A stretch of DNA of 64,000 nt from Thiohalomonas sp041685045 (lineage in GTDB: Bacteria > Pseudomonadota > Gammaproteobacteria > Thiohalomonadales > Thiohalomonadaceae). A model generated the notes under the pieces. It was not told the origin of the DNA, did not search any database, and saw only the letters and a program-made list of their open reading frames with translations. The stretch lies in NCBI GenBank assembly GCA_041685045.1, contig JAWLGP010000022.1, forward strand, positions 12,293 to 76,292. Reading direction: 5' to 3'. Position numbers and translations under genes: made by a program. This document shows, one piece after another, positions 9,101-17,186 of the stretch (position 1 is its first letter; each line of letters opens with the position of its first letter).

Positions 9101-9914
9101 GCTGTGTGTGCTCTCCGAAGAGGCCGATGCCTTCGACCTGACGGAAATGCGTCTCCTGCTGGAACTGGCGGATGACGTTGCCTTCGGTGTCATCAGCCAG
9201 CGCACCGGGGCCGAACGCATCCAGCTGGAGAAAGCGCGCCGGCACAGTGCCGAACAATTGCAGCGCAATCTGGTGGAAACCATCCAGGCGATGGCGCTGG
9301 CCCTGGAAAAACGCGACCCCTATACCGCCGGTCACCAGCAACGCGTGTCGCAGCTGGCGACCGCAATCGCCAAGCGGTTGAAACTGAATCCCGATCGCAT
9401 TGAAGGGATCCGCCTGGGCGCCATGATCCACGACATCGGCAAGATCGCCGTACCTTCGGAGATCCTCAACCGGCCGGGCCATCTGGCCCTGCTCGAACGG
9501 CAGCTCATCGGGGGCCATCCCGCGGCCGGCTACGACATCATCAAGGGGGTGGCCTTCCCCTGGCCGTTGGCCGAAATGGTGCTCGAGCACCACGAACGGC
9601 TGGACGGCTCCGGCTACCCGCAGGGCCTGCGCGACGGCCAGATCATCCTCGAAGCCCGTATTCTCGCCGTGGCCGACGTGGTGGAGGCGATGGCGTCTCA
9701 CCGCCCTTACCGCCCCGGACTCGGCATGGAGGCCGCCCTGCAGGAGATCGATAACCATCGGGGCACGCTCTACGACACCGACGTGGTCAACGCCTGCCTT
9801 GCCCTCTTCCGCGAAGGCGACTTTCATTTCGAGGACACGCCCGTACCCGGTGGCGACTGGACCGGCGACCTGCGGGAGCAGGTGGCGAAGCGGGCGGAGG
9901 AAGCCAGGCATTGA
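6171..9914 (+). CDS. REC-PAS-GAF-PAS-GAF-HD-GYP response regulator (c-di-GMP phosphodiesterase)
   Basis: Large cytoplasmic response regulator (1247 residues from ATG 6171; a GTG at 6093 overlapping the previous gene is an alternative start). REC occupies 1-120 with phosphoacceptor Asp51 (SDVLLPEMDG), the acidic pair at 7-8 and a Lys in the IIKPVS segment. Then come several PAS/PAC units (with ALHQAAEVVAESPAVLF and RRYRQLVDSAPLALGVLDAA), two GAF domains and a C-terminal HD-GYP domain (about 1015-1190). HD-GYP residues are present: the HD pair in GAMIHDIGKIAVP and the signature HHERLDGSGYPQGL. RpfG-type HD-GYP proteins hydrolyse c-di-GMP. Placed inside a che cluster, it is the likely phosphorylation output of the CheA hybrid. 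Confidence 0.9.
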   Translation: MKILVVDDSDDARLLLTTTLRAEGYAVEATASAEEALALAHQSPPQLIISDVLLPEMDGFALCRQIKQDSRLKAIPFVFYTATFVDPADARFARDLGASRYIIKPVSTDAFLSSIREVLEELHDDRLAIPEPRLLDEQELRSLHEQTLLRKLDRKVHELEAERRALRDSEERYRRLVDDAPDAILIHDFSGRIRFVNAAGARLLGVGSPEELRGKALPDLVSPEDRPSLQRALAAVAKGGATLPLLRFRLPSRADGLRTVEANGSVLLYDDQQAVQVILRDITGQLAAESALHQAAEVVAESPAVLFRWGAEAGWPVRYVSPNIAYFGYRPDDFADGPTLYRDMLHPDDRERIAREVQEHTAAGRARFRQEYRLLAPDGRIFWVDGRTTLERDADGKVLHYQGVVVDITARKKTEQRLAHRLEMERLVGTLSARFVTVRPEALDAAITDALEGLGTFIGAERAYLMRLTKDGRRMAISHQWCAPSMLRLDKRRHRIASRHFPWFLGQLQQLRPVLIGQPADLPAAAAAEQTLFRRLGLKSLLAIPVAFEGKLLGYLGFETVQAAKRWDHEDVALLAPTADAISGALEHAEARRELVDSERRYRQLVDSAPLALGVLDAAGRLRFANAAMDQLLAGEQGRVEGRVFSDFLSQPEREVFARNLAAATKGQPAPGREYRFRRLDGRRGWMECTLHPITFEGGPAVQLLARDITQRQQDEEALRMADMVVENSPVIAYRVRGDGAVEYVSSNIERFGFKTDELLSGKEPLTALIHPDDRSRALAETHRHLAANTPTFRREYRVVGRNGVVRWVDDRTTVIREGDGRGVHLQGVLTDVTDHVEAEARMQRANRALRTLSQCNASLVHAQDEAALLRSVCRTLVETGGYRLAWVGYREGGRLRKKSEFGRDSDLVDHWVRLHQRFNGAGSDPADIAIDTGEAYVEQHLTDNAGMNPWLKLAAENGIHSLIALPLHLDEQVLGALCVLSEEADAFDLTEMRLLLELADDVAFGVISQRTGAERIQLEKARRHSAEQLQRNLVETIQAMALALEKRDPYTAGHQQRVSQLATAIAKRLKLNPDRIEGIRLGAMIHDIGKIAVPSEILNRPGHLALLERQLIGGHPAAGYDIIKGVAFPWPLAEMVLEHHERLDGSGYPQGLRDGQIILEARILAVADVVEAMASHRPYRPGLGMEAALQEIDNHRGTLYDTDVVNACLALFREGDFHFEDTPVPGGDWTGDLREQVAKRAEEARH

Positions 9915-9923
9915 AGGTGGGGC

Positions 9924-9946
9924 CGTGAGGCGTGAGGCGTGAGGCG
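9924..9946 (+). repeat. Three tandem GTGAGGC heptamers at the HD-GYP/cheR junction
   Basis: Three consecutive GTGAGGC units lie between the stop codon at 9914 and the first methyltransferase motif of cheR. The repeats supply several GTG codons and blur where cheR starts; GGAGG at 9950-9954 points to the GTG at 9959. Confidence 0.7.
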
Positions 9947-9958
9947 TTTGGAGGTGTC

Positions 9959-11197
9959 GTGGCAAGGAAGCAGCCGGTGGGCGAGAGCTATTTCTTCCGC
10001 GACCGGGGGCAGATGGAACTGTTGCGCCGGGTGTTGTTGCCGGGGCTCTTCGACGAAAACCGCAGCCAGCGCAGTCTGCGGTTCTGGAGTGCGGGATGCG
10101 CCCAGGGCCAGGAGCCTTACTCGCTCGCCATCCTGATCGATCAATTGCTGCCGGATCACCGCCATTGGGCGCTGCGCATCCACGGCACCGACGCCAACCC
10201 CGTGTTCATCGACGAAGCCAGGAGGGGCATTTACTCCCCCTGGGCACTGCGCGGTACCGACCCCGAGATTTGGGAGCGCTATTTCCGGGCGGTGCCGAGG
10301 AGCGGCAACTGGCAGCTGGTGCCGGAGATCCGTGCCATGGTCGAGTTCGCGGTGGCCGATCTGCTCGAAGCTCCGCCGCCGGAGGGCCCGTTCGACCTGA
10401 TCCTGTGCCGCAATGTCTTCATCTACTTCGAGCCGGCCGATGTCGCTCGGGGCCTCGCCCGCCTGGCGGGGGCGCTCCGCCCCGGCGGTTTTCTGCTCAC
10501 CGGTCACGGCGAACTTCATGGTCTCGACCTGCACGGGCTTCGCGTCGAGACTTACCCGGGCTCGGTGGTCTATCGACGGGCGCCTGTCGCCCCGCCGAAA
10601 AAAGTCCGTCCGCCGGCCAAACCACCCACGGTATCGCCACCCCGCCCGCCGGCCAAAGCGCCGCCACCAAGGCGGGTACCGCCCCCGCCGCCGGCCGCCA
10701 CCCCCCTCGACGAGGCGCTGGCGTTGTACGGAAAAGGGCGCTTCCGGCTGGCTGCCCGCAAGGCGCTGGAGGGCACGCGGGACGCCGCCATGCGCTATCA
10801 GGCCGAGTGTCTGGCCGCCCACGCCTTCATGCGGGCGGGAGACTACGACGCCGCCCGCCAACACGCCGAGGTGGCCGCCCGCATCCGCCCGCTCGAGGCC
10901 GAGCCATACTTTCTCTTGGGCGTGCTGGCGGACGAGGCCGGCGACTCCGCTACGGCGCGGGGTTGGCTGGAGAAAGCGGTTTACCTGGCGCCGGACCATC
11001 TTCCGGCATTGTTGGTGCTGGCCGGCGTGGTCGGTGCCACCGGTGATCGGGCGCGGGAGCGCCGCCTGCTGGGAGCCGCGAAACGCCTGCTCGACGCGAC
11101 CGAGGACGACACCGTGATCGATGTCTACGATGGCGCTACCGCCGCACAACTCCGCCAGTCCCTGGGGGACCGTCTGGAACGGCCGGGTGGACCGTAA
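9959..11197 (+). CDS. CheR-type chemoreceptor methyltransferase with C-terminal TPRs, lacking the CheR N-domain
   Basis: SAM-dependent glutamate methyltransferase fused to a proline-rich linker and TPR-like repeats, the WspC/FrzF-like layout. Catalytic core: VGESYFFRD at the very start, the SAM loop RFWSAGCAQGQEPYSLA, then IHGTDANPVFIDEARRGIY and LILCRNVFIYFE. After about residue 200 comes a Pro/Lys/Arg linker, then TPR-like helices (DEALALYGKGRFRLAARKAL, AEPYFLLGVLADEAGDSATA). The helical N-terminal domain (about 70-80 residues) that normally precedes the ES/TYFFR motif is missing: the previous gene ends at 9914. The start is taken at GTG 9959 (RBS GGAGG 4 nt upstream); GTG 9932 in the same frame is possible. 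Confidence 0.85.
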   Translation: MARKQPVGESYFFRDRGQMELLRRVLLPGLFDENRSQRSLRFWSAGCAQGQEPYSLAILIDQLLPDHRHWALRIHGTDANPVFIDEARRGIYSPWALRGTDPEIWERYFRAVPRSGNWQLVPEIRAMVEFAVADLLEAPPPEGPFDLILCRNVFIYFEPADVARGLARLAGALRPGGFLLTGHGELHGLDLHGLRVETYPGSVVYRRAPVAPPKKVRPPAKPPTVSPPRPPAKAPPPRRVPPPPPAATPLDEALALYGKGRFRLAARKALEGTRDAAMRYQAECLAAHAFMRAGDYDAARQHAEVAARIRPLEAEPYFLLGVLADEAGDSATARGWLEKAVYLAPDHLPALLVLAGVVGATGDRARERRLLGAAKRLLDATEDDTVIDVYDGATAAQLRQSLGDRLERPGGP

Positions 11198-11207
11198 CGG
11201 GCCCTGG

Positions 11208-12125
11208 ATGCGCATTTCCCATCTGCTGCTGCAGGTGGCCGGATTGCGTCTGGCGCTCCGTTTCTCCGCCGTGCGGGAAGTGGTGCTGATCCCGCAGCTG
11301 ACACCAATGCCGGGCGTACCGGCTTACGTGGCGGGGAGCTTCGAGTTGCGCGGACAGGTGGTCCCGGTTCTCGACCTGAGCGTGTTGCTGGGCAGGCCCT
11401 CGCCCTTCGACAGCGAGGCCCGGGTGGTGATCCTCACCGGCGAGATCGAGGTCGGATTCGTGGCCGGCGATATGCTGGACATCCTGGACCTCGAGACCGC
11501 CGCCACGGCGACACCGGATCAACTCCTCGCGGGCGAGCTACGCACCGAACTCGGGGTGGTATCGGTATTGAATCCCGAGGCACTGCAGCGGGCGGCCAGG
11601 TCGGTCATCGGTCCGCGCCAGGCGATGACGGCGGCGACCGCCTCGCCACTGCCTGCCGTCTCCGCCGAGGAGCGCGACCTGTTGCGCACCCGCGCCGAGC
11701 GGCTGCGGTTGGCGCCGGTGGTGGCGCCGATCGAAGGCAGTTCGATCGCGGTGGTCCAGCTGGGAAGGGAGCTGTTCGGTTTCCCCCTCGCGAACGTGGC
11801 GGAGTTCGCCCGCCTGGAGGCGATTCGCCCCGTCCCCCATGCGACCCCCCATGTGCTGGGATTCGTGGAACTGAGGGGCGCACTGCTGACCCTGTTCGAC
11901 CTGCGGGTGCTGCTCGGGCTCCCTGCCGGGGTCTCCCACGAGGTGGTGGTGATGGACGAGGCGCGCCCCTTCGGTTTCCCCGTGGACAGTGTGGTCGACA
12001 TCGTGCGCATGCAGCGTCCGGCGGCGCTCACCGGCAGACGCCTGCGCGCGGTCCCCTACGGCGACCGGATGGTCGGGATTCTCGACCCGCTCAAGATCCT
12101 GCCGGAGCGACCCGGCGTCAGTTGA
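11208..12125 (+). CDS. Double-CheW coupling protein
   Basis: Protein of 305 residues (ATG 11208, 10 nt after cheR; an upstream ATG at 11121 would overlap cheR). It contains two CheW-like SH3-type domains in tandem. The first (about 1-145) has LRFSAVREVVLIPQLTPMPG and GSFELRGQVVPVLDLSVLLG. The second (about 170-300) has ELFGFPLANVAEFARLEAI and GFVELRGALLTLFDLRVLLG. CheW domains couple receptors to CheA. Wsp systems use two separate CheW proteins (WspB, WspD), and this gene looks like both in one chain. The variable linker (about 145-175) is Ala/Thr/Pro-rich. Confidence 0.88.
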   Translation: MRISHLLLQVAGLRLALRFSAVREVVLIPQLTPMPGVPAYVAGSFELRGQVVPVLDLSVLLGRPSPFDSEARVVILTGEIEVGFVAGDMLDILDLETAATATPDQLLAGELRTELGVVSVLNPEALQRAARSVIGPRQAMTAATASPLPAVSAEERDLLRTRAERLRLAPVVAPIEGSSIAVVQLGRELFGFPLANVAEFARLEAIRPVPHATPHVLGFVELRGALLTLFDLRVLLGLPAGVSHEVVVMDEARPFGFPVDSVVDIVRMQRPAALTGRRLRAVPYGDRMVGILDPLKILPERPGVS

Positions 12126-12166
12126 CGGGACAGGATGACAGGATGTTTTCAGGATTGACGCGATGG
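12126..12166. repeat. Solo half of the ACAGGAT dispersed repeat
   Basis: The sequence GGGACAGGATGACAGGATG followed by TTTTCAGGATTGAC matches one arm of the paired elements at 15891, 17187 and 27542, without a partner arm. It lies between the cheW and chemoreceptor genes. Confidence 0.6.
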
Positions 12167-12250
12167 ATTAAAGGCGAGAACCACGGGGCCAAAGGTACCC
12201 ACGCCGGCACCTTCCGTGTTGCACCAAACGTTTACGTAAGGGAATAGCGA

Positions 12251-13720
12251 ATGCGTGCCACCGTTGCGAAGCGACTCGCGCTGGGGTTCGGGATCGGCAT
12301 CGCCGGCCTGGTGGTGCTGGCCGTGGTCGCCTTCTCCGGCACCAGCCGCCTGCTTGGCCTGGCCGTAGAGACGTCGGAGCGACTGTCACGGACCTGGTCT
12401 GCCGTCGAAACCATCAGCAACGCCGAAACCGAACACCTACAGTGGAGCAAACAGATCATCAAGATCCTGCTCACCGCCGAACCGGCGGCCGGTGTCGGAG
12501 CACTCGAACTCGATCCCAGGGAGTGCGGATTTGGCCGTTGGTACTACTCGGAACAGCGGACCGCACTGGTTCGGGATTTCCCGACACTGGCCGACTGGAT
12601 GGAGCGTCTGCGTACTCCCCATGAACAGCTGCACGCCTCCTGCCGGCAAATCGATACCCTGTTGCAGGCGGGCGAACGGGCCGCTGCCACCGACTACTAC
12701 CTCGAGAACACCTCACCGCTGCTGGAGGAGATCCTCACCCTGTTCAATGCCATCCAGGAGGAGCTGAAGCGGCAGGCTCCCAGCACCGAGCCGCTCGTGC
12801 GCGGCACCCGGCAACAGCAACTCGCCATCGGAATTCTGGGATTGGCCTTCATCCTCGGTATCGGCCTCAGTGCCTGGTGGCTGACGCGGAATATCGTCCG
12901 CTCGCTGAGGGAGGCGATCGGCACCATTTCCAGCAGCTCGACCGAGATTGCGGCGACCACGGAGCAGCAGGAACACAGTTTTCAGCTGCAGTCCGCCGCG
13001 GTCAACCAGACCGCCGCCACGGTTGAGGAGTTGAGCCGTTCGTCGGACCAGGTGGCCGAACAGGCCTCGGCGGCCGCCCTTGGAGCGGAACGGGTACAGA
13101 CCCTCGGTCGCGAGGGCCGTGAAACCCTCCAGGAGATGCGTGGCGGCATCAGCGAAATGCGCTCCAGCGTCGGTGCCGTGAGCGAGCAGGTTCTCAGCCT
13201 CAGTGAGCTGGTTGGCCAGATCGGGGAAGTCACCCGGCTGGTCAGCGACCTGGTCGGACAGACCAATCTGTTGTCGCTCAATGCCTCGGTGGAGGCGGCC
13301 CGTGCCGGTGAACACGGCGCCGGCTTCGCGGTCGTCGCCCAAGAGATCCGCAAGCTGGCGGAAGAGAGCCGCAAGTCCGCCGCCCGCATCGGCGGGCTGG
13401 TGGCTGACGTGCAAAAGGCGACCAGCTCACTGGTGATGGTGGCGGAGGAAGGCGGCAAGTCGATCGAGAGCGGCGCACGCCTGGGCGAGCAGACGGGCGG
13501 AAAACTGGAGGGGATCAGTGACTCGGTGGAGGAAATTGTGCAGGGAGTGCAGCAGATCGCCCTCAACGCCCGGCAACAGGCCGAGGCGGTGCGTCAGGTG
13601 CGCACGGCGATGGATACCGTCAACCGGGGCATGCGGGAAGGGAGCACCGGCCTGCGCCAGGTTCGGGTCGGCATCGATCGGCTGAATGATGTGGCGAACC
13701 GGATCCGCGACATGGTGTAG
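12251..13720 (+). CDS. Methyl-accepting chemotaxis protein with CZB-like zinc-binding sensor region
   Basis: Chemoreceptor of 489 residues. TM1 is at about 13-33 and TM2 at about 191-211. The region between them carries a CZB-type pattern: His62 in HLQW, Cys92 in ECGFGRWYY, His124 and His128 in PHEQLH, the 3-His/1-Cys set that binds zinc in CZB proteins. There is no recognisable HAMP; TM2 leads almost directly into the coiled-coil signalling domain (about 225-485), whose hairpin tip reads VGQTNLLSLNASVEAARAGE. This order (periplasmic sensor, signalling domain, no separate HAMP) is unusual. It lies between cheW and cheA and is the only receptor in the cluster. RBS AAGGGA precedes the ATG. Confidence 0.88.
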   Translation: MRATVAKRLALGFGIGIAGLVVLAVVAFSGTSRLLGLAVETSERLSRTWSAVETISNAETEHLQWSKQIIKILLTAEPAAGVGALELDPRECGFGRWYYSEQRTALVRDFPTLADWMERLRTPHEQLHASCRQIDTLLQAGERAAATDYYLENTSPLLEEILTLFNAIQEELKRQAPSTEPLVRGTRQQQLAIGILGLAFILGIGLSAWWLTRNIVRSLREAIGTISSSSTEIAATTEQQEHSFQLQSAAVNQTAATVEELSRSSDQVAEQASAAALGAERVQTLGREGRETLQEMRGGISEMRSSVGAVSEQVLSLSELVGQIGEVTRLVSDLVGQTNLLSLNASVEAARAGEHGAGFAVVAQEIRKLAEESRKSAARIGGLVADVQKATSSLVMVAEEGGKSIESGARLGEQTGGKLEGISDSVEEIVQGVQQIALNARQQAEAVRQVRTAMDTVNRGMREGSTGLRQVRVGIDRLNDVANRIRDMV

Positions 13721-13728
13721 CCCACGAC

Positions 13729-15858
13729 ATGATCGAAGACGAAGAGCTGCGTCGCCTGTTCCAGGCAGAGACGGACGAGCACCTGCAGCGGCTGGACGAG
13801 GCGGTGTTGCGCCTCGAAAAAGCGCCGAAGGAAGCTGCGCTGCTGGAGGAGATCCAGCGGGAGCTGCACAGCCTCAAGGGCGCCGGCCGCATGCTCGGAC
13901 TCGAACGGTTCGAAGCGCTGGCCCACCGCCTGGAAACGGCGTTTCGCGCGATCCGCACGGGCACCGCCGAACCGATCGGGGCACACGCGGACAACCTCTC
14001 TGCCGGGCTCGGCGCCCTGCGTGCCCTCGCTGCCGAGGCGATCACCGGCGAACCGTCCGACGTGGATACGGGAGCACTGGCGCAGGCCCTGGATGAACTG
14101 GCACCCACACCGGTCACTGAGCCCACGCGACCCACGGCTGTGCCGCACATCACCGCACCGGCCGTGCCGGAAACAGCGCCGACGGACGCCATGCCCGAAC
14201 TACCGACGTTTCGCATCGACACGGTTCGGGTCGAAACCGATCGGCTCGACGCCCTGATGACCCTGGCTGGAGAGCTCACCGTGGTGCGGGGACGGCTCGG
14301 CCGGTCGCGCCGGGAGATGGAACAGCTGGAGGCGTGGGCGGACGAACAGCGACGGCCGTACGGCACGCGCCGGGGAAACGGCTCGGCCCCGGCACTGGTG
14401 CGCCGGATCGCCAAGGAAATCTATGCGATCGACGACCAGCTCGAGCGGGTCGGCCAGGGTCTGGCCGAGGGCATTCGCCGCATTCGGTTGGTGCCCTGCT
14501 CCACGCTGTTCCGGCTGTTTCCCCGCATGGTTCGGGACCTGGCGCGCCGCCAGGGCAAAGAGGCGCGGCTGGTGATCGAAGGCGAGCAGATCCCGGCGGA
14601 CAAACACATCCTCGAGCGGTTGAAGGACCCGCTGATGCACCTGCTCAGCAATGCGGTCTGCCACGGCATCGAGCCGATCCCCGAACGGGAACGCCTGGGC
14701 AAGTCCCCCGAAGGGAGCATCTACCTGCGGGCGCGCCGCGCCGGGACCGGGATCGAGATCGAGGTGGCGGATGACGGCCGCGGCCTCGACATGGAGGCGT
14801 TCCGGGAAGAGGCGCAACGGCGCGGGCTCACGGGCGAGGGCGGCCAGCTTCCCCCAAGCGCCGCGGAGCAGCTGCTCTTCTCCAGCGGCTTCTCCACCTG
14901 GCCGAAGGTGACCGAGGTCGCCGGCCGCGGCGTGGGTCTCAATGTGGTCAAGACCAACGTCGAACAGCTCAAGGGCTCGCTTTCGTATCACACCTACCCC
15001 GGTGCCGGCTTCGCGGTCTGCCTGCGCCTGCCCACCAGCCTGGCGACCACCGAAGTGCTTCTGATGCGTTGTGCCGGCGACGTGTACGGCATCCCCATCG
15101 ACGCGGTGCGCCACACGCAGAACCTGCCGCCCGAGGCGATCTTCACCAGCGAGGGGCTGGCTACGGCGCGGCTCGGGAATGAGGCGATGCCGGTCACTCC
15201 ACTGGAGCAGTTACTCGGCTATCCACCGGTCACGACCGACCAGCTCCGGCCCTGCGTCATTATCGGCATGCGCGAGGAGCAGGCGGGCCTGCTGGTCGAT
15301 GAATTGATCGAGGAACAGGAGGTGCTGTTCAAGCCCTACACCGATCGGCTCGGCGCCGTCCGGCACATGCGCGGTGCCAGCATTCTCGACACCGGCCGGA
15401 TCTGTCTCGTGCTGGATGCCGCAAGCCTGCTGGACGCGATCCGGACACAGCAGCTGCAGCCGGCCTCCGCGCCGCCGGAGTCCGCCCCGCCCGCCCCGGC
15501 ACGCATCCTGCTGGTGGAGGACTCCATCACCACCCGCGCCCAGGAGCGCCGCATTCTGGAGGCGGCGGGGTACCGGGTGGTCACCGCTGCGGACGGCGTG
15601 GAGGCGCTGAACAAGCTGGCCACCGAGCAGGTGGACGCCGTGGTCTCGGACATCCTGATGCCGAGAATGGGGGGCCTCGAGCTCACCGAATGGCTGCGCC
15701 GGGATGAGCGCTACCGCGAATTGCCGGTGGTGCTGGTGACCACGCTGGAGAGCGCCGCCGACCGCCGCCGCGGCATGGAAGCAGGCGCCAGCGCCTACAT
15801 TCCCAAACACGGCTTCGACCCGCAGGTACTGCTGGAGGCGCTGGCGCGGTTGCTATGA
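13729..15858 (+). CDS. CheA-REC hybrid histidine kinase
   Basis: Kinase of 709 residues with Hpt (about 1-105; phospho-His47 in RELHSLKGAGRMLGL), an acidic/proline linker in place of a P2 domain, dimerisation plus HATPase (about 165-425; DDGRGLD and GRGVGLNVV boxes), CheW-like P5 (about 430-570) and C-terminal REC (about 588-705; Asp641 in SDILMPRMGG). This is the WspE/FrzE type, where the fused receiver tunes or competes for phosphate. In the N box (HLLSNAVCHGIE) the position usually Asp before HGIE is Cys. It starts 8 nt after the chemoreceptor gene, so it is in the same operon. Confidence 0.9.
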   Translation: MIEDEELRRLFQAETDEHLQRLDEAVLRLEKAPKEAALLEEIQRELHSLKGAGRMLGLERFEALAHRLETAFRAIRTGTAEPIGAHADNLSAGLGALRALAAEAITGEPSDVDTGALAQALDELAPTPVTEPTRPTAVPHITAPAVPETAPTDAMPELPTFRIDTVRVETDRLDALMTLAGELTVVRGRLGRSRREMEQLEAWADEQRRPYGTRRGNGSAPALVRRIAKEIYAIDDQLERVGQGLAEGIRRIRLVPCSTLFRLFPRMVRDLARRQGKEARLVIEGEQIPADKHILERLKDPLMHLLSNAVCHGIEPIPERERLGKSPEGSIYLRARRAGTGIEIEVADDGRGLDMEAFREEAQRRGLTGEGGQLPPSAAEQLLFSSGFSTWPKVTEVAGRGVGLNVVKTNVEQLKGSLSYHTYPGAGFAVCLRLPTSLATTEVLLMRCAGDVYGIPIDAVRHTQNLPPEAIFTSEGLATARLGNEAMPVTPLEQLLGYPPVTTDQLRPCVIIGMREEQAGLLVDELIEEQEVLFKPYTDRLGAVRHMRGASILDTGRICLVLDAASLLDAIRTQQLQPASAPPESAPPAPARILLVEDSITTRAQERRILEAAGYRVVTAADGVEALNKLATEQVDAVVSDILMPRMGGLELTEWLRRDERYRELPVVLVTTLESAADRRRGMEAGASAYIPKHGFDPQVLLEALARLL

Positions 15859-15890
15859 TCCTGGTGTGTGCCCATCGCGTTGGGCCAATG

Positions 15891-16028
15891 GAACAGGATT
15901 AACAGGATTTTTCAGGATTGACAGGATGGAACGAAAGTAAAAACCTTCGAGCAGAGGTTGGTCGCTCGCAACCGCAGCAACAGGCCTTTTCCTGTTTATC
16001 CTGAAAAATCCTGTCAATCCTGTTGAAT
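15891..16028. repeat. Dispersed inverted-repeat element (ACAGGAT family), copy A
   Basis: Two inverted arms (AACAGGATTAACAGGATTTT at the left, its complement-like TCCTGAAAAATCCTGTCAAT at the right) enclose about 70 nt. Next to the right arm is the conserved core CCGCAGCAACAGGCCTTTTC, present in opposite orientation in copies at 17187 and 27542. It lies between cheA and cheB and contains no reading frame. Confidence 0.75.
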
Positions 16029-16137
16029 CCCATCGTCAACGCGCACCAGATGCTGATTGAGGTGATATGCATGGCGGTTCGGCCACAAGAGCAACGATTT
16101 TCCGCGCCTTGCCGGGCGCCAAAGGTCCGCTGAATCC

Positions 16138-17175
16138 ATGCCCACCAAAAACATCCGGGTGCTGCTGGTCGACGATTCGCCCATCGCGCTGACTGCGCTC
16201 TCCCGTATTCTGAGTACCGCCCCCGACATCCACGTGGTGGGAACGGCGCGGAACGGCAAGGATGCCCTGGAACTGGTGCCACGGCTCGACCCCGACGTGA
16301 TCTGCACCGACCTCTACATGCCGGTAATGGACGGGCTGGAACTGACCCGCGAGGTGATGGAGCGCTATCCGCGGCCCATTCTGGTGATCAGCGTCGCGGT
16401 GCGCAGCGACGACCCGCACAATGCGTTTCAGCTGCTCGAGGCCGGGGCGGTGGATGTCTTGTCGAAACCGCGGATGGGGCTCGACCCGGCCGACAGGCAA
16501 TTGGCCGAAGAGCTGGTCCGCAAGATCCGTGTCCTCTCCGGCGTCGTGGTGATCCCCAAACACAAGGTACGCGAGCGGCCTCTCGAAGCGGCCGACCGGA
16601 ACCGCGTGTCGGGACCGATCGATGTCATTGCCATTGGCGCCTCCACCGGTGGACCGCAGGCGCTGCAAACGATCTTTTCCGAACTTCCGGCCGACCTGCC
16701 GGTGCCGATCCTCTGTGTCCAGCACATCGGCAGCGGTTTCACCGAAGCGCTGATCGATTGGCTGCGCGGGCACACCCGGCTGACCATCCGCTTTGCGCAG
16801 CCGGGCGCGCCGACCGAACCCGGTACCGTCTACTTCGCTCCGGAAGGGTCGGTACTGGAACTGGACCGCCAGCAACTGCTGCAGACCCGCCCACTAAAGC
16901 CTGGCGAACACAGCACCCAGGTCGACCTTGTCTTTCGCGCCGCAGCCAAACGGTTCGGCCCACATGCCGCCGGCGTGCTGCTCTCCGGCATGGGGCGCGA
17001 CGGTGCCGATGGCATGCGCGCCATCGCCGAGGCGGGGGGACTGACCGTGGCCCAGGACGAGGCGACCAGCATCGTCTTCGGCATGCCCGCCAGCGCCATC
17101 GCCAACGGCTCCGCACAACACGTGTTGCCGCTGCCGGAGATCGCCGGCTTTCTGCTCGCCCGTATTCACCACTGA
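16138..17175 (+). CDS. cheB: CheB-type receptor methylesterase/deamidase (REC + CheB domain)
   Basis: Protein of 345 residues. REC domain 1-120 has Asp58 (CTDLYMPVMDG) as phosphoacceptor. After a short linker the CheB_methylest domain (about 160-345) has the full catalytic set: Ser169 (IGASTGGPQAL), His196 (CVQHIGSGF) and Asp288 (SGMGRDGADGM). It removes methyl groups added by CheR to receptor glutamates, giving adaptation. A 279-nt gap with repeat copy A separates it from cheA, but the strand and the gene set keep it in the same cluster (WspF position). Confidence 0.93.
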   Translation: MPTKNIRVLLVDDSPIALTALSRILSTAPDIHVVGTARNGKDALELVPRLDPDVICTDLYMPVMDGLELTREVMERYPRPILVISVAVRSDDPHNAFQLLEAGAVDVLSKPRMGLDPADRQLAEELVRKIRVLSGVVVIPKHKVRERPLEAADRNRVSGPIDVIAIGASTGGPQALQTIFSELPADLPVPILCVQHIGSGFTEALIDWLRGHTRLTIRFAQPGAPTEPGTVYFAPEGSVLELDRQQLLQTRPLKPGEHSTQVDLVFRAAAKRFGPHAAGVLLSGMGRDGADGMRAIAEAGGLTVAQDEATSIVFGMPASAIANGSAQHVLPLPEIAGFLLARIHH

Positions 17176-17186
17176 GCCCGACGACG

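Noticed and set aside
7203..9965. 920-codon antisense frame opposite the HD-GYP gene
   Set aside because: Long antisense frames are common in GC-rich genes with few stops. The plus-strand protein has clear domains and motifs; this one has none.
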